From NCBI GenBank assembly GCA_964608055.1, contig CAZSMJ010000118.1, positions 1-6,113 on the forward strand: 6,113 nucleotides of DNA, written 5' to 3'. Numbering within the stretch: position 1 is the stretch's first letter; each line of letters starts with the position of its first letter. Below are positions 1 through 5,403 of the stretch, one piece after another. Made by a program: the position numbers and the translations under genes. The DNA comes from JALYNX01 sp964608055 (GTDB lineage Bacteria; Actinomycetota; Acidimicrobiia; Spongiisociales; ZC4RG35). The notes beneath the pieces were generated by a model that worked only from the letters and a program-made list of their open reading frames with translations, was not told the DNA's origin and searched no databases.

Positions 1-639
1 GAACTCGGGATCACCGAGGTCTCGGTTCGGAATTACCTGGAGGCAGAGGATCGTCTGACCGGGCCCACCGAGAGATTGGCTGCGATCGGGAGTATTGAGA
101 TCCGTGCGATAGGCCCCGAGACCATCGATGACATCCTTGCCTTCTTCGACACCGAGGCATTTGTCGGCAACCCGGCCTGGGCCTCCTGTTACTGCATGTT
201 CTTCCCGGCAGGTGGGCGCTCCAGCGATGACTGGGGGGACCGCACCTGGAGCCAGAACCGCAGCGATCAGGCGGCGAGGATCGAGACGGGGGAGACCACG
301 GGAGTCCTCGCCTACGTGGACGGGCATCTGGCGGGTTGGTGCAACGCTACGGCCCGATCCAAGTTCCCCGGATTCGCCACTGGCTACGGAGACGAAGGCG
401 TCGGCTCGATCGTCTGTTTCACCATCTCCCCGGCGTATCGGGATCATGGCGTGGCCGCCCATCTCCTCGACGGAGCGATTTCCTATCTCTGGTCGAGCGG
501 ATTCAACCGCATCGAGGGTTATCCGGTGGCGGAGCCGCAGGCGCGAGAGCGAGCATTCCCAGGTTCGCTCGCCCTCTTCCTCAGCAAGGGATTCGAAGTG
601 GTCTCCGAGGATCCTCTGGTGGTGGCGCTTCAGAGCTGA
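1..639 (+). CDS. GNAT-family N-acetyltransferase, 5'-truncated by the window edge
   Basis: This is the C-terminal part of a predicted acetyl-CoA-dependent N-acyltransferase; the substrate cannot be told. The GNAT core spans about 100-639. The signature strand-helix segment (about 421-460) reads ISPAYRDHGVAAHLL, which fits the acetyl-CoA pyrophosphate loop R-x-x-G-x-A after a hydrophobic strand. An earlier strand, GVLAYVDGHLAGWCN (about 301-345), is typical of GNAT proteins. The stop is TGA at 637-639. The frame stays open to base 1 with high G/C at third positions. The 25 codons before TTG 76 read ELGITEVSVRNYL and onward, which resembles the recognition helix of a helix-turn-helix domain. 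I therefore prefer a start left of the window. TTG 76 is the fallback start, giving 187 aa, but it lacks a convincing ribosome binding site. The GNAT call is firm, while the HTH remnant is only a suggestion. An intrinsic terminator follows directly. Confidence 0.82.
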   Translation, partial: ELGITEVSVRNYLEAEDRLTGPTERLAAIGSIEIRAIGPETIDDILAFFDTEAFVGNPAWASCYCMFFPAGGRSSDDWGDRTWSQNRSDQAARIETGETTGVLAYVDGHLAGWCNATARSKFPGFATGYGDEGVGSIVCFTISPAYRDHGVAAHLLDGAISYLWSSGFNRIEGYPVAEPQARERAFPGSLALFLSKGFEVVSEDPLVVALQS

Positions 640-655
640 GGCCGCTGTCTAGTCA

Positions 656-700
656 CTTTGCGCGGACTCCTTCTAGTCCTCCGGCGCAAAGCCTCTTTTT
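656..700 (+). terminator. Intrinsic terminator after the GNAT gene
   Basis: An outer 8-bp stem (CTTTGCGC at 656-663 with GCGCAAAG at 684-691) encloses an inner 5-bp stem (GGACT 664-668 with AGTCC 675-679), a loop at 669-674 and a 4-nt bulge at 680-683. A T-rich tail ends in five Ts at 696-700. It lies 17 nt after the GNAT stop codon and fits a Rho-independent terminator for that gene. Confidence 0.8.
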
Positions 701-714
701 GCCGATCTGAAGAC

Positions 715-915
715 GTGAACACTGACAAAGGCCGTGGCGGACCGAAGTGCCGCGAATGCCGGAAGCCTGCCAGATATCTCATCTCCAACGGTCTGGCCTG
801 CGGGACCCATGCCTATGAGTACCTGATGCTGGACGAGGAAGGATCGGGCCCGATGCCGGCACAAATCAGGTCCTTGTCCAGCAAACATCAGCGAAATCTG
901 CTGCGTCGACGCTGA
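715..915 (+). CDS. Small putative zinc-binding protein (CxxC...CxxH), unknown function
   Basis: I do not recognise the family. From GTG 715 the product is 66 aa. It has C12-x2-C15 and C29-x2-H32, a plausible four-ligand zinc site of zinc-ribbon or knuckle type. An acidic stretch (LDEEGSG) follows, and the tail is strongly basic (KHQRNLLRRR), which would suit nucleic acid or ribosome binding; that role is inference. The same frame reaches back to TTG 658, but that codon sits inside the terminator stem, so GTG 715 is preferred. The ribosome binding site is weak (GAAG at 709-712). The third codon positions are G/C-rich as in neighbouring genes. The gene begins 15 nt after the terminator T-run, and no promoter is obvious in that gap. 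It ends 29 nt before the NTF2-like gene. The paired Cys/Cys and Cys/His make it more credible than the overlapping minus-strand frame. Confidence 0.6.
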   Translation: MNTDKGRGGPKCRECRKPARYLISNGLACGTHAYEYLMLDEEGSGPMPAQIRSLSSKHQRNLLRRR

Positions 916-930
916 CCGATCAGGTCCCGA

Positions 931-936
931 TAACGT
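931..936 (+). promoter_or_regulatory. Candidate -10 element (TAACGT) for a leaderless NTF2-like transcript
   Basis: TAACGT fits TANNNT and lies exactly 8 nt before ATG 945, which puts the expected transcription start at or next to the A of the start codon. There is no purine-rich Shine-Dalgarno sequence before this ATG. The same geometry recurs at ilvD and the RDD gene. No clear -35 is seen. Confidence 0.5.
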
Positions 937-944
937 GGCGCGCC

Positions 945-1307
945 ATGAGTGAGCGTCTCGATGATTGGATGGATGGCTACGTAGCGGCGTGGGCTAGCAA
1001 CGACCCCGAAATGATCGCGGCTTTGTTCACCGACGACGCGGTGTACGACCCCCAGACCGCAGACGGAGAGCGTGACGGCATCGCGGAAATCGTCGAGTTC
1101 TGGTTGCAGAGGAACGACCAGGAGGAAAATTGGGATTTCGAGTGGCTCCCACTCATTGAGAACGAGAACCTTGCGGTGGTCACCGGTGTCACCACCTATC
1201 TCGACCCGCCGCTGACCTTTCGAAACCTCTTCGTGATCCGATTTGCCCCTGACGGCCGGTGCCAAGACTTCACCGAGTGGTACATCGAGGAGGAGGGCGG
1301 AGCGTGA
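945..1307 (+). CDS. NTF2/SnoaL-like fold protein
   Basis: The 120-aa product has the length and pattern of the small cone-shaped NTF2/SnoaL-like superfamily, whose members include isomerases, hydrolases, dehydratases and non-catalytic ligand binders. The N-terminal helix motif YVAAWASNDPEMIAALFTDDAVYDP (about residues 12-36) is typical: an amphipathic helix, then 'ALFTDDAVY'. It is followed by a helix with GIAEIVEFW and by the curved-sheet strands LAVVTGVTTY and FRNLFVIRF. The conserved ending 'DGRCQDFTEWYIEEEGG' closes the sheet. No signal peptide or membrane segment is visible, so a cytoplasmic location is likely. The reaction cannot be assigned. ATG 945 is supported by the TAACGT element 8 nt upstream. 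The gene converges on ilvC, and the intervening space is filled by hairpins. Confidence 0.82.
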   Translation: MSERLDDWMDGYVAAWASNDPEMIAALFTDDAVYDPQTADGERDGIAEIVEFWLQRNDQEENWDFEWLPLIENENLAVVTGVTTYLDPPLTFRNLFVIRFAPDGRCQDFTEWYIEEEGGA

Positions 1308-1335
1308 CCCCCTTCGCCCCACCTGCGGTCGGACG

Positions 1336-1358
1336 GTCCCCCCGCTTCGCAGGGGGAC
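1336..1358. repeat. Hairpin 1 of the intergenic cluster
   Basis: GTCCCCC at 1336-1342 pairs perfectly with GGGGGAC at 1352-1358 (7 bp). The inner sequence is CGCTTCGCA. The arms are the same as those of hairpin 2. Confidence 0.65.
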
Positions 1359-1370
1359 AACACCTACTTT

Positions 1371-1392
1371 GTCCCCCCTTTCAAGGGGGGAC
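1371..1392. repeat. Hairpin 2 of the intergenic cluster
   Basis: GTCCCCCCT at 1371-1379 pairs perfectly with AGGGGGGAC at 1384-1392 (9 bp) around a TTCA loop. It is preceded by TTT on the plus strand. On the minus strand it is followed by AAAGTAGG, so it is not a canonical terminator in either direction. Confidence 0.7.
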
Positions 1393-1415
1393 CGGCGCAG
1401 CCTCCGGCTGCGCCG
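1393..1415. repeat. Hairpin 3 of the intergenic cluster
   Basis: CGGCGCAGCC at 1393-1402 pairs perfectly with GGCTGCGCCG at 1406-1415 (10 bp) around a 3-nt loop. It directly abuts hairpin 2. The following G-run (1418-1423) touches the ilvC stop codon, so it is the first structure in the ilvC 3' end. Confidence 0.7.
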
Positions 1416-1424
1416 ATGGGGGGT

Positions 1425-2432
1425 TTACTCCGGGGCGGTCTTCGGCTCCATGAACGGCATCATCGTTCGCAGTTTCTTGCCGACCTGTTCGATTTGATGC
1501 GCTTGATTCACGGCTCTCTGCTCGTGGAGGTAGGGCGTTCCTTCGCGGGCTTGGGCCATCCACTCGTGGGCGAAAGCCCCTGACTGGATCTCTTTCAGAG
1601 TCTCCTTCATCGCCTGCCGGGTGTCATCGGTGATGATCCGCTTGCCACGGGTGTAGTCGCCGTACTCGGCCGTGTCCGAGACCGAGTAGCGCATCCACGA
1701 CAACCCTCCTTCATAGAGGAGGTCGACGATCAACTTCAACTCGTGAAGCGTCTCGAAATAGGCCGATTCGGGCTGATAGCCGGCCTCCACCAGCGTCTCG
1801 AAGGAGGCCTTGATCAGCTCGGAGACCCCACCGCAGAGGATGACTTGCTCACCGAAGAGATCGGTCTCGGTCTCTTCTTTGAACGTAGTCTCCAGGATCC
1901 CGGCCCTGCCCCCGCCGATGGCGGACGCATAGGAGAGCGTCAGGTCGTGGGCGTGACCGGTAGCGTCCTGATGGACGGCGAGCAGACACGGAACTCCTGA
2001 TCCCTGCTCGTAGGTGCGTCTCACCAGATGGCCCGGGCCCTTGGGCGCCACCATGGCGACATCGACATTCTCAGGCGGGACGATCTCCCCGAAGTGGATG
2101 TTGAATCCGTGGGCGAAGAGGAGGGTGTCGCCTGCCTGGAGGTTGGGGGCGATCGACTCGGCGTAGATGGTTCCCATGACCTGATCGGGGACCAGCATCA
2201 TCACCACATCGGCCCAAGCCGCGGCGTCGGCCGGGTCCATGACGGTCAGCCCGGCACTCTCGGCTTCCGCCACCCGATTCGATCCGGGGCGCAGACCGAC
2301 GACCACGTCGACCCCGGATTCCTTGAGGTTGAGAGCGTGGGCGTGGCCCTGGCTTCCATACCCGATAACGGCCACCTTTTTGCCCTTGATGAGGCCGATA
2401 TCGCTGTCGGAGTCGTAATAGATCGTTGCCAT
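1425..2432 (-). CDS. ilvC: Ketol-acid reductoisomerase (class I, NADP-type)
   Basis: This enzyme converts 2-acetolactate to 2,3-dihydroxyisovalerate, and the 2-aceto-2-hydroxybutyrate analogue to the isoleucine precursor, using NAD(P)H and Mg2+. It is the second common step of valine/isoleucine synthesis and is cytoplasmic. The complete 335-aa product has the length of the short class I form. The N-terminal Rossmann domain has G24-Y-G-S-Q-G29. The cofactor loop L47-R-P-G-S-N52 keeps R48 and S51, which favours NADPH. H108 lies in FAHGFNIHF and K131 in the APKGPGH motif. The C-terminal knotted domain holds the metal/substrate ligands D191 and E195 (TDLFGEQ), E227 and E231 (YFETLHELK) and S252. 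All key residues are intact. ATG 2432 gives the usual N-terminus (MATIYYDSDSDIGLIKGKKVAVIG). The gene is divergent from ilvD across 60 bp and ends on the hairpin cluster. Confidence 0.98.
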   Translation of the reverse strand: MATIYYDSDSDIGLIKGKKVAVIGYGSQGHAHALNLKESGVDVVVGLRPGSNRVAEAESAGLTVMDPADAAAWADVVMMLVPDQVMGTIYAESIAPNLQAGDTLLFAHGFNIHFGEIVPPENVDVAMVAPKGPGHLVRRTYEQGSGVPCLLAVHQDATGHAHDLTLSYASAIGGGRAGILETTFKEETETDLFGEQVILCGGVSELIKASFETLVEAGYQPESAYFETLHELKLIVDLLYEGGLSWMRYSVSDTAEYGDYTRGKRIITDDTRQAMKETLKEIQSGAFAHEWMAQAREGTPYLHEQRAVNQAHQIEQVGKKLRTMMPFMEPKTAPE

Positions 2433-2439
2433 ATCCCGA

Positions 2440-2467
2440 ATTGTGGCCGGTTTCGGTCCGCGACCAA
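2440..2467 (-). promoter_or_regulatory. Candidate ilvC promoter
   Basis: Read on the minus strand, TTGGTC (2467-2462) and CACAAT (2445-2440) are separated by 16 nt, and CACAAT lies 7 nt before the ilvC ATG. This resembles a weak -35/-10 pair giving a leaderless or near-leaderless mRNA. The -10 has C instead of T at its first base. The upstream half overlaps the inverted repeat at 2455-2465. Confidence 0.35.
2455..2465. promoter_or_regulatory. Short inverted repeat in the ilvC-ilvD intergenic region, possible operator
   Basis: GGTC-CGC-GACC is a perfect 4-bp-arm palindrome, with partly symmetrical TTT/AAA flanks (2451-2453 and 2466-2468). It lies in the middle of the 60-bp divergent promoter space and overlaps the ilvC -35 candidate. 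Arms this short arise easily by chance in GC-rich DNA. Confidence 0.22.
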
Positions 2468-2478
2468 ACCCGACTCCT

Positions 2479-2484
2479 TAGGAT
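2479..2484 (+). promoter_or_regulatory. Candidate -10 element (TAGGAT) for a leaderless ilvD transcript
   Basis: TAGGAT fits TANNNT and sits exactly 8 nt before ATG 2493. The GGGAG that follows abuts the ATG with no spacer, so it is too close to serve as a Shine-Dalgarno sequence. If this is right, there is no 5' leader, and so no room for a leader-peptide attenuator of the kind that controls ilv operons in enterobacteria. No convincing -35 is seen. Confidence 0.5.
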
Positions 2485-2492
2485 TCTGGGAG

Positions 2493-4160
2493 ATGCCAAC
2501 CAAAATCAGATCCCAGGAAGTCACAGAGGGCGCAGCCACGGCCGGAGCCCGCGCCATGTTGCGGGCGGTCGGGCTCACCGAGGAGGACTTCACCAAACCG
2601 CAGGTGGGTGTCGTCTCGGCGGGGAACGAGGTCACACCATGCAATCTCACCGGTCCCGAGCTGTCACGCCATGCCAAAGCCGGAGTCGCCGAGAACGGTG
2701 GAGTCGGAATGGTGTTCTCGACCATCGCGGTCTCAGACGGGATCTCGATGGGGCACGAGGGGATGCGAGCCTCACTCGTGTCGCGCGAGGTGATCGCCGA
2801 CTCGGTCGAGCTGGTGATGCATGCCGAGCGTTTCGACGCCCTGGTTGCGATCGCCGGATGTGACAAGTCGCTTCCCGGGATGATGATGGCAGCCGCCCGC
2901 CTCAACCTCCCGGCCGTCTTCCTCTATGGAGGGTCGAGCTTGCCCGGCCGTTTGAATGGGCGTGATATCTCGGTCGCTGACGTTTTCGAAGGGATCGGGT
3001 CGGAGTCCGAGGGCAGGATCACCTCCGAAGAGCTGTTAGCCATCGAGCGCGCCGCCTGTCCCGGCGCTGGGTCCTGCGCCGGGATGTTCACGGCCAACAC
3101 GATGGCGGCGGTCGGGGAGGCCCTCGGTCTTTCGCTTCCGGGGTCGGCTTCGGTTCCCGCCGTCGATCCCCGTCTTGCCGAGTACGCACGACGATCCGGC
3201 GAGACGGTCATGAGGCTCCTCGACGCCGATATCAGACCCCGTCAGATCTTGACCAAACCGGCGCTCGAGAACGCAGTGACCACGGTGATGGCGTTGGGAG
3301 GCTCGACCAACGCCGTCCTCCATCTTCTCGCCATCGCCAGGGAGGCGGGCGTCGAGTTCGATCTCGAGGACTTCGATCGCATCTCACGGAAGACGCCGCA
3401 TCTCGGCGATCTCAAACCCTTCGGTCGCTACCACATGGTGGATCTCGACCGGATCGGGGGAGTGCCCGTGGTGTTGAAGGCACTGCTCGACGAGGGATAC
3501 CTGCATGGGGACGTGCTGACCGTGACCGGTTCGACCATGGCGGAGAACCTCAATGGGGTCAGCTTCCCCGAGGAACAGGACGTGATCGCCCCGGTGTCGG
3601 CGCCACTCGCTCCGCAGGGGGGGATCGCCGTCCTCAGGGGCAACCTGGCGCCTGAGGGAGCGGTGGTGAAGGTGGCTGGAATCGACTTCGAGATCTTCGA
3701 AGGGCCAGCCCGGGTCTTCGAAGGAGAGCAGAGCGCCCTCGAAGCCTTGTTTCGTCATGAGATCAACCACGGTGACGTGGTGGTGATCCGCACCGAGGGC
3801 CCCAAGGGCGGGCCCGGGATGCGCGAGATGCTCCAGATCACGGCCGGCATCAAGGGAGCAGGTCTGGGCAAAGACGTCATGTTGATCACCGACGGGCGCT
3901 TCTCCGGAGCCACTACCGGTCTCTGCATCGGCCATGTCGCACCCGAGTCCGAGGTCGGGGGGCCGATCGGTCTGGTCGAAGAGGGTGATCGGGTGAGGGT
4001 CGACCTGCCGGGCCGTCGTCTCGATGTGTTGGTGGACGATGAGACCCTGGCCCGCCGGGCGGTGAATTGGTCACCGCATCCAGCGCGGTATGAGACCGGA
4101 GCGCTGGCTAAATATGCCCGACTCGTCGGCTCGGCCAGTTCTGGCGCAGTCACCGGCTGA
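2493..4160 (+). CDS. ilvD: Dihydroxy-acid dehydratase ([2Fe-2S] type)
   Basis: This enzyme dehydrates 2,3-dihydroxyisovalerate (and the methylvalerate analogue) to the 2-keto acid, the step after IlvC. The 555-aa product has normal length for the compact IlvD form. Three cysteines in the expected contexts give the [2Fe-2S] cluster: C50 (NEVTPCNL), C123 (AGCDKSLPG) and C195 (GAGSCAGMFTANTM). K125 in the second motif is the lysine expected to be carbamylated and to bind Mg2+. The C-terminal swivelling domain has KGGPGMREML and ITDGRFSGATTG. The related sugar-acid dehydratases (Edd, xylonate dehydratase) share this fold, but the overall sequence and the adjacent ilvC favour IlvD. ATG 2493 gives the typical start (MPTKIRSQEVTEGAATAGARAM). 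The frame is open much further upstream, to 2028, but that stretch is antisense to ilvC and is not coding. The stop lies 38 nt before the RDD gene. Confidence 0.97.
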   Translation: MPTKIRSQEVTEGAATAGARAMLRAVGLTEEDFTKPQVGVVSAGNEVTPCNLTGPELSRHAKAGVAENGGVGMVFSTIAVSDGISMGHEGMRASLVSREVIADSVELVMHAERFDALVAIAGCDKSLPGMMMAAARLNLPAVFLYGGSSLPGRLNGRDISVADVFEGIGSESEGRITSEELLAIERAACPGAGSCAGMFTANTMAAVGEALGLSLPGSASVPAVDPRLAEYARRSGETVMRLLDADIRPRQILTKPALENAVTTVMALGGSTNAVLHLLAIAREAGVEFDLEDFDRISRKTPHLGDLKPFGRYHMVDLDRIGGVPVVLKALLDEGYLHGDVLTVTGSTMAENLNGVSFPEEQDVIAPVSAPLAPQGGIAVLRGNLAPEGAVVKVAGIDFEIFEGPARVFEGEQSALEALFRHEINHGDVVVIRTEGPKGGPGMREMLQITAGIKGAGLGKDVMLITDGRFSGATTGLCIGHVAPESEVGGPIGLVEEGDRVRVDLPGRRLDVLVDDETLARRAVNWSPHPARYETGALAKYARLVGSASSGAVTG

Positions 4161-4167
4161 CACACGT

Positions 4168-4181
4168 GGCCCGGTCGGGCC
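4168..4181 (+). other. Small G/C-rich hairpin between ilvD and the RDD gene
   Basis: GGCCC (4168-4172) pairs with GGGCC (4177-4181) around a GGTC loop, 7 nt after the ilvD stop. There is no T-run, so terminator activity is doubtful. It lies immediately upstream of the RDD gene's -10 candidate. Confidence 0.25.
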
Positions 4182-4184
4182 GGG

Positions 4185-4190
4185 TAGCGT
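4185..4190 (+). promoter_or_regulatory. Candidate -10 element (TAGCGT) for a leaderless RDD-gene transcript
   Basis: TAGCGT fits TANNNT and lies exactly 8 nt before GTG 4199, the same geometry as at 931 and 2479. It decides the start codon of the RDD gene: a start at GTG 4166 would place this element inside the coding region. No -35 is evident. Confidence 0.45.
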
Positions 4191-4198
4191 TTCACCCT

Positions 4199-5269
4199 GT
4201 GAGCCAACCCGGCCCTTCGATCGGGCCTGACGTCGAAAATCCTGGTGATCCAGAGAGCCTTCCGGAGCCGGGTTCCGATCCCGATCGCAAGAGCTTCCTG
4301 ACCCGGATGGCCCGCGGTGCCAGTGAGCGGGTTCTGGACGTGGTTCAACCCGACATGGTCCTCGACCTCGTCGACGTCAACGCCCTACTGGAGAGGGTCG
4401 ACATCAACTTGCTTCTCGACCGAGTTGATGTGAACAGCTTGCTCGACCGGGTCGACGTCGACGCCTTGTTGGCCCGTGCCGACATCGACGTCTTGATGAG
4501 CCGGGTCGACGTTCAAGCAATCGTGGATAGGGCCGGAATCCCCGAGATCGTTGCCGATAGCACCGGTCATCTCACCGGTTCGGCATTGGACCTCTTCCGA
4601 AAGCCGATCGTGGGCATCGACGAGATCACCTTTCGAGGGCTGAATCGGCTCGTCGGTCGGGACCCGAATCAGTTTCCGGACGGCCCAGGACAGTTGACGG
4701 CATGGGTCGACGAGAAGGTCGAGGCCAAAGTTCAGTCTGGCGTAGGAAGGGCGAGGGAGCCGGGGACGACCAAGACTGGGCGGTATGCCGGACCGGTGAC
4801 CCGGCTGCTGGCAGTGCTGCTCGACGCGTTCGTGGTGACCACCGGGTTCACGGTGATCGTGAGTGTGATCAGGTTCCTGGTGGATCTCCTTTCGGGAGGT
4901 TCGCTCACCATCCCCGACACCGGTCTCTGGTATGCCATCGGGCTGGGGGTGTGGGCGTTCCTTTACGTGTGGTTGTCTCTCGCCATCTTCGGCAAGACAA
5001 TTGGCAAGACAGTCATGGGGCTTCGAGTCGTCGGTTCTGACGGCACGGTTTCGCTGCACGGAAGACGGGCGCTGATCAGAACATTGACCTATCCGATCAG
5101 CGTTGGCTTCGCCGGGCTCGGGCTGTTCGGGATCGTCTGGGGCGAGGAGCGGCGCGCCTGGCATGATCATTTAGCCGGCTCTGCGGTGGTCTATGACTGG
5201 GGAAGTCGAGCCGCCCAAATGCCGAGTCCTCTCGCCGACTGGCTGGAGCGACGGGGTAGTTCGGGCTAA
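4199..5269 (+). CDS. RDD-family membrane protein with N-terminal nonapeptide repeats
   Basis: The product is 356 aa from GTG 4199 and is an integral membrane protein of unknown function. A polar, Pro/Asp-rich N-terminus (1-30) is followed by six tandem 9-residue repeats (58-111), consensus [VA]-D-[VI]-[NDQ]-x-[LI]-[LMV]-x-R, with decayed units on either side. A linker (about 120-195) leads to the RDD domain. In that domain, RLLAVLLDAFVVTTGFTVIVSVI (202-224) is the first membrane helix, with the hallmark Arg and Asp (D209). WYAIGLGVWAFLYVWLSLAIF (244-264) is the second helix, followed by GKTIGKTVMGLRVV. A third hydrophobic stretch (300-314) precedes RRAWHDHLAGSAVVY (318-332). The conserved R-D/D and RR-x-x-HD residues are present. 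Similar repeat-plus-RDD proteins occur in Actinobacteria, from memory. The alternative GTG 4166 would add 11 residues. The gene follows ilvD but has no evident link to amino acid synthesis. Confidence 0.88.
   Translation: MSQPGPSIGPDVENPGDPESLPEPGSDPDRKSFLTRMARGASERVLDVVQPDMVLDLVDVNALLERVDINLLLDRVDVNSLLDRVDVDALLARADIDVLMSRVDVQAIVDRAGIPEIVADSTGHLTGSALDLFRKPIVGIDEITFRGLNRLVGRDPNQFPDGPGQLTAWVDEKVEAKVQSGVGRAREPGTTKTGRYAGPVTRLLAVLLDAFVVTTGFTVIVSVIRFLVDLLSGGSLTIPDTGLWYAIGLGVWAFLYVWLSLAIFGKTIGKTVMGLRVVGSDGTVSLHGRRALIRTLTYPISVGFAGLGLFGIVWGEERRAWHDHLAGSAVVYDWGSRAAQMPSPLADWLERRGSSG
4370..4531 (+). repeat. Six tandem 27-bp coding repeats (nonapeptide array)
   Basis: Six in-register 27-bp units encode residues 58-111 of the RDD protein. 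The invariant residues are Asp at position 2 and Arg at position 9. Position 1 is Val (Ala in unit 5), and positions 6-7 are large aliphatics. Codons vary between units, for example GTC-GAC-GTC versus GTT-GAT-GTG, so the array is old or under protein-level selection rather than a recent slippage expansion. Degenerate units flank it at residues 49-57 and 112-120. Confidence 0.85.
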
Positions 5270-5403
5270 TTGGCGCTCACGCCGCTCTTCGACCGTCGAG
5301 ACCGTTTCTCGGTCAAGGACTTCGATCCGACTGAACCACTCGGAGGGCAACTAAATATACTGCGCCGGCTCGGCCAGAGCGCAGGCGAGAAAGTGAGTTA
5401 GAA
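5270..5403 (+). other. Intergenic region holding the formate dehydrogenase promoter
   Basis: This 134-bp gap has no coding signal. It contains a weak stem-loop (CGAGA 5297-5301 with TCTCG 5307-5311) without a T-run. It also has an unusually AT-rich patch around 5351-5361 that carries the -10 candidate. No clear terminator for the RDD gene is visible. Confidence 0.5.
5356..5361 (+). promoter_or_regulatory. Candidate -10 element (TATACT) for the formate dehydrogenase gene
   Basis: TATACT differs from TATAAT at one base and sits in the most AT-rich patch of the region. It predicts a transcript start near 5368 and a leader of about 35 nt. That leader contains AAGTGAG (5391-5397), a weak ribosome binding site 6 nt before GTG 5404. 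The -35 region (around 5331-5338, CTGAACCA) matches poorly, so an activator may be needed. Unlike three other genes here, this one is not leaderless. Confidence 0.5.

Larger units (their letters stand above)
1308..1424. repeat. REP-like cluster of three G/C-rich hairpins between convergent genes
   Basis: The whole 117-bp gap between the NTF2-like stop and the ilvC stop holds GTCCCCC/GGGGGAC inverted-repeat arms plus a third perfect stem. C-runs or G-runs occur at 1308-1312, 1338-1343, 1352-1356, 1373-1378, 1385-1390 and 1418-1423, so alternative pairings are possible. For example, 1373-1378 could pair with 1418-1423 around the third hairpin. No long T-run follows any stem on either strand. 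This looks like a dispersed intergenic palindromic (REP-type) element that may also stabilise or end both transcripts. A repeat copy number cannot be seen from one window. Confidence 0.65.

Noticed and set aside
658..714. TTG 658 as the start of the small zinc protein
   Set aside because: The codon and the next 30 bases form the stem and loop of an intrinsic terminator. GTG 715 keeps the whole Cys/His motif.
888..1322. Minus-strand frame of 144 codons opposite the NTF2-like gene
   Set aside because: The plus-strand product has a clear NTF2/SnoaL pattern, while the minus-strand product has no recognisable motif.
2028..2492. In-frame 5' extension of ilvD with 155 extra codons
   Set aside because: It is fully antisense to the ilvC 5' half, whose product is unmistakable. 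IlvD similarity begins only at MPTKIRSQEV (2493).
4385..5170. Long minus-strand frame of 261 codons opposite the RDD gene
   Set aside because: It is the antisense shadow of the repeat array and RDD domain, with a low-complexity, His/Asp/Gln-rich translation and no recognisable domain.
5291..5314. Possible terminator for the RDD gene
   Set aside because: The stem is only 5 bp with weak extension and has no T-run after it.
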